Assembly (NCBI GenBank): GCA_016871135.1 | Contig: VFZQ01000198.1 | Location: 1-8,393 of the forward strand | Length of the DNA: 8,393 bases | Source: Acidobacteriota bacterium | GTDB taxonomy: Bacteria; Acidobacteriota; Terriglobia; Bryobacterales; Bryobacteraceae | Direction of reading: 5' to 3' | In this document: positions 6,417-8,393 of the stretch, in pieces | Layout of the letters: every line of letters starts with the position of its first letter | Numbering within the stretch: the stretch's first letter is position 1 | The notes under the pieces: generated by a model | Databases searched by the model: none | What the model was told of the DNA's origin: nothing | Seen by the model: only the letters and a program-made list of their open reading frames with translations | Made by a program: the position numbers and the translations under genes

Positions 6417-8393
6417 TCAGGCGCTCGGAATTTCCGGCCACGAGTGCCGCGGATAGCGACGGCTTAGCTCCTTGCGCACTTGCGGATATAAGCGCGTCCA
6501 GAATCCGGCTAGATCCTGCGTCATCTGCACCGGCCGCTTGTTCGGCGCGAGCAGATGCACCACGACACTGACCGCGGCGTTTCTTTCATGCCGAAGAAGT
6601 CTTGCAGCCGCGACGCAATCCACGGCGGTTGGCCTTCGGCATAACCCACCTTTGTGAACCGCCCGCCTGGCAGTTTGATCCTTTCCGGCGCTAACCGATC
6701 CACCGCCTCCCGCGCATCGCGCAACAAAATCCGGTCGAGGCCGCCATCGCTCAACAGACTCCGCAGTTCGCTCAGCGACTTGCAGCCATAACAAGCCTCG
6801 GCCAGCGCCGCACGCACACGCGTGTCGTCCGGTTCCGGCGGACCGCCATGCTCCGCCGCGAACCGCCATCGCGCCAATAGCTCCGGACTTTCGGCCAACC
6901 CGGCTTCAAACGCCTTCTCCGCCAACATCGCCGCGGCCTTCGCTAGATCCACCGCGCCGGATCGCGACTCCTCGATCACAAATCCATCGAACGTCATCGC
7001 GCTCACGGCCTCGACGCGCTCGGCCGCGCGATTCCACTCCACGCCATCGCGGCTGTCCAATCGGTCCGGATACAAATCCAGCAGCCAGTTCGCATCGACT
7101 TTGCTCGCCAAACGAATCAGGCGTTTTTCGATCTCCAGCGCGACAACCAACTCCGCGTCGCGCACGCCCGACGACTCCGCCAACTGCGCGGCCCCGCCCG
7201 ACGCCAACAGAATCTCACCGTTCGCGCGACGCCGTCCGATCCGATCCGGGAAAGCCGCCACAACCGCCGCCAACAATCCTTCTTCGTTGCCGCGTGTTCG
7301 CACCCGCGCCGCGCGGCGAATCTGCTCGGCGATCCGCGGCGTCCCCGGCTGCCACCGCTGTTCGAGCAACAGAAACAGATCCGAATCGACGTGGTGATCC
7401 GGCGGCCCGGTCAATCGTTCGCCCGCGCTCAACGCCGCCGCCGCTCGCGCGCCCTCTTCGCCCGCGCCGCGCGCATCGGCTTCAATCACCAATCGCGCCA
7501 ACCGCGGGTGCAGCGGCAACACCGCCATCTTCTTTCCAATCGCCGTCAACGAACCATTCTCAATCGCGCCGATTCCCGCCAACACCTGTTCGGCCGCTTC
7601 GACCGCCGGCGCGGGCGGCGGCGTCAACCAAGGCAGATCCGTCACGCACTTGACGCCGCAGCCATGGAGATCCAGAACAAGTTGCGACAACTCTCGCCGC
7701 GCGATCTCCGGCGCATCCGCGAAAGGCCGCCGCGCGAATTCCTCGCGCGTGTAGAGACGAATCACCGTTCCCGGCGCCGTTCGCGCCGCGCGGCCGGCGC
7801 GTTGTGTCGCACTCGCCTGCGAGATGCGCGCGACTTCGACCGAGGGAATGCCGGTCCACGGCGAATCGACCGCGATGCGCGCCAAGCCGCTGTCGATTAC
7901 CGCAGTCACGCCTTTGATCGTCACCGAACTTTCGGCGACGTTCGTCGACAAGATGATCTTCCGCTCTTTCGTTCGCGCCAGCGCGCGGTCCTGTTCTTCG
8001 GGCGACAAATCGCCATGCAGCGTGACGACGTTGTGACCCTCTAGCACTCGCGCGGCGCGGCGAATTTCGAACATGCCCGGCAGTAAGACAAGCACATCGC
8101 CGGTCAACTCGCGCTTCGCTAATTTTTCGACAGCGCCTTTCACGCGTTCTTCGAGCGGCGCGCCCGTCTCCGCGGTCCACTCGATTTCGAGCGAAAACAA
8201 CTTCCCTTCACTGCGCAATACCGGCGCGCCGCCAAGATGGGCCGCGATCGGCGCAGCATCGAGCGTCGCCGACATCACGATGATTTTCAAATCGGGCCGC
8301 TGTGTTCGTTGCAAATCAAGCAGCATCGCCAGCGCCGTGTCGCCATCCAGATGCCGCTCATGAAACTCATCGAGCACCACGGCGCCCACGCCG
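6417..8393 (-). CDS. hrpB: ATP-dependent helicase HrpB, 5' end off-window, with 3' frameshift
   Basis: DEAH/RHA-type superfamily 2 helicase of the HrpB family; cellular role poorly defined, presumably RNA-directed. The sequence enters at the right edge in the helicase core: DEFH (motif II) in VGAVVLDEFHERHL, SAT (motif III) in IIVMSATLD, VLVLLPGM (motif IV), STNVAESSVTIKGVTAVIDSGLAR (motif V) and QASATQRAGRAAR (motif VI), then the HrpB-specific C-terminal part. The Walker A motif and about 115 N-terminal residues are beyond the window. The frame from 8393 ends at a stop at 6521 after FFGMKETPRSV..., whereas the expected tail (VVVHLLAPNKRPVQMTQDLAGFW...RYPRHSWPE) is read from the neighbouring frame, ending at TGA 6417-6419. 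So the gene is frameshifted near 6577-6592 (one base missing, or two extra), either as real decay or as a sequence error. The apparent GTG at 8387-8389 is internal. Convergent with proline dehydrogenase. Confidence 0.9.

Noticed and set aside
6381..6425. Rho-independent terminator between proline dehydrogenase and hrpB
   Set aside because: There is a T-run (ATTTTTTCG) but it codes for the last residues of proline dehydrogenase and no GC-rich stem precedes it.
6577..6592. Programmed -1 ribosomal frameshift in hrpB
   Set aside because: The A/G-rich run is not a canonical slippery heptamer in the zero frame (ATG AAA GAA ACG), no downstream stem-loop stands out and HrpB is not known to be made by frameshifting; mutation or sequence error is simpler.
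7560..8180. Long open frame on the minus strand inside hrpB
   Set aside because: It is an Arg-rich shadow frame of the conserved helicase core; all helicase motifs are in the other frame.

Overview
The window is about 8.4 kb of GC-rich, tightly packed bacterial chromosome. No rRNA, tRNA, CRISPR array, insertion sequence or phage gene was recognised. Gene content (HrpB helicase, YggS, one-domain proline dehydrogenase, a GT39-like polytopic protein and a GT4 glycosyltransferase) and style (GC-rich codons, weak Shine-Dalgarno sites, gaps of tens of bases) suggest a soil-type Gram-negative bacterium. Acidobacteriota (Bryobacterales/Solibacter-like) is my best guess, but it rests on general resemblance only.

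Layout, left to right. Bases 1-155 hold no gene I can support. Bases 156-1637 (+) encode a polytopic membrane protein of the GT-C (GT39/ArnT-like) type. It runs tail-to-tail into a GT4-type glycosyltransferase (minus, 1570-2652), and the two 3' ends overlap by 68 bp. The GT4 gene follows yggS (minus, 2649-3302) in a two-gene operon; its TTG start overlaps the yggS stop as TTGA. A 73-bp divergent intergenic region with a perfect TATAAT separates yggS from a rightward pair 3 nt apart: a PD-(D/E)XK nuclease-fold protein (3376-4587) and a DUF697-like, membrane-associating protein (4591-5463). Next come a monofunctional proline dehydrogenase (+, 5502-6395) and, converging on it, the 3' part of hrpB (minus, 6417 to the right edge).

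Points of interest. (1) hrpB carries an apparent one-base frameshift near its 3' end: the conserved C-terminal tail continues in another frame, so this is a decaying gene or an assembly/sequencing error. (2) The nuclease-fold protein seems to contain two copies of the same fold, an N-terminal copy without catalytic residues and a C-terminal copy with D289, E303, K305 and a QxxxY motif. Its tight pairing with an orphan DUF697 protein is the best candidate here for an undescribed two-gene system, although no function can be read from sequence alone. (3) GC skew changes sign at about 5464-5500 whatever the coding strand, and the first ~100 bases also have the opposite skew, as expected for an inversion boundary, the replication terminus or an assembly junction.

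Functionally the window is a mosaic: cell-envelope glycosylation (two glycosyltransferases), PLP homeostasis (yggS), proline catabolism and an RNA-helicase-like protein. Apart from the yggS/GT4 and nuclease/DUF697 pairs, nothing shows that neighbouring genes work together.
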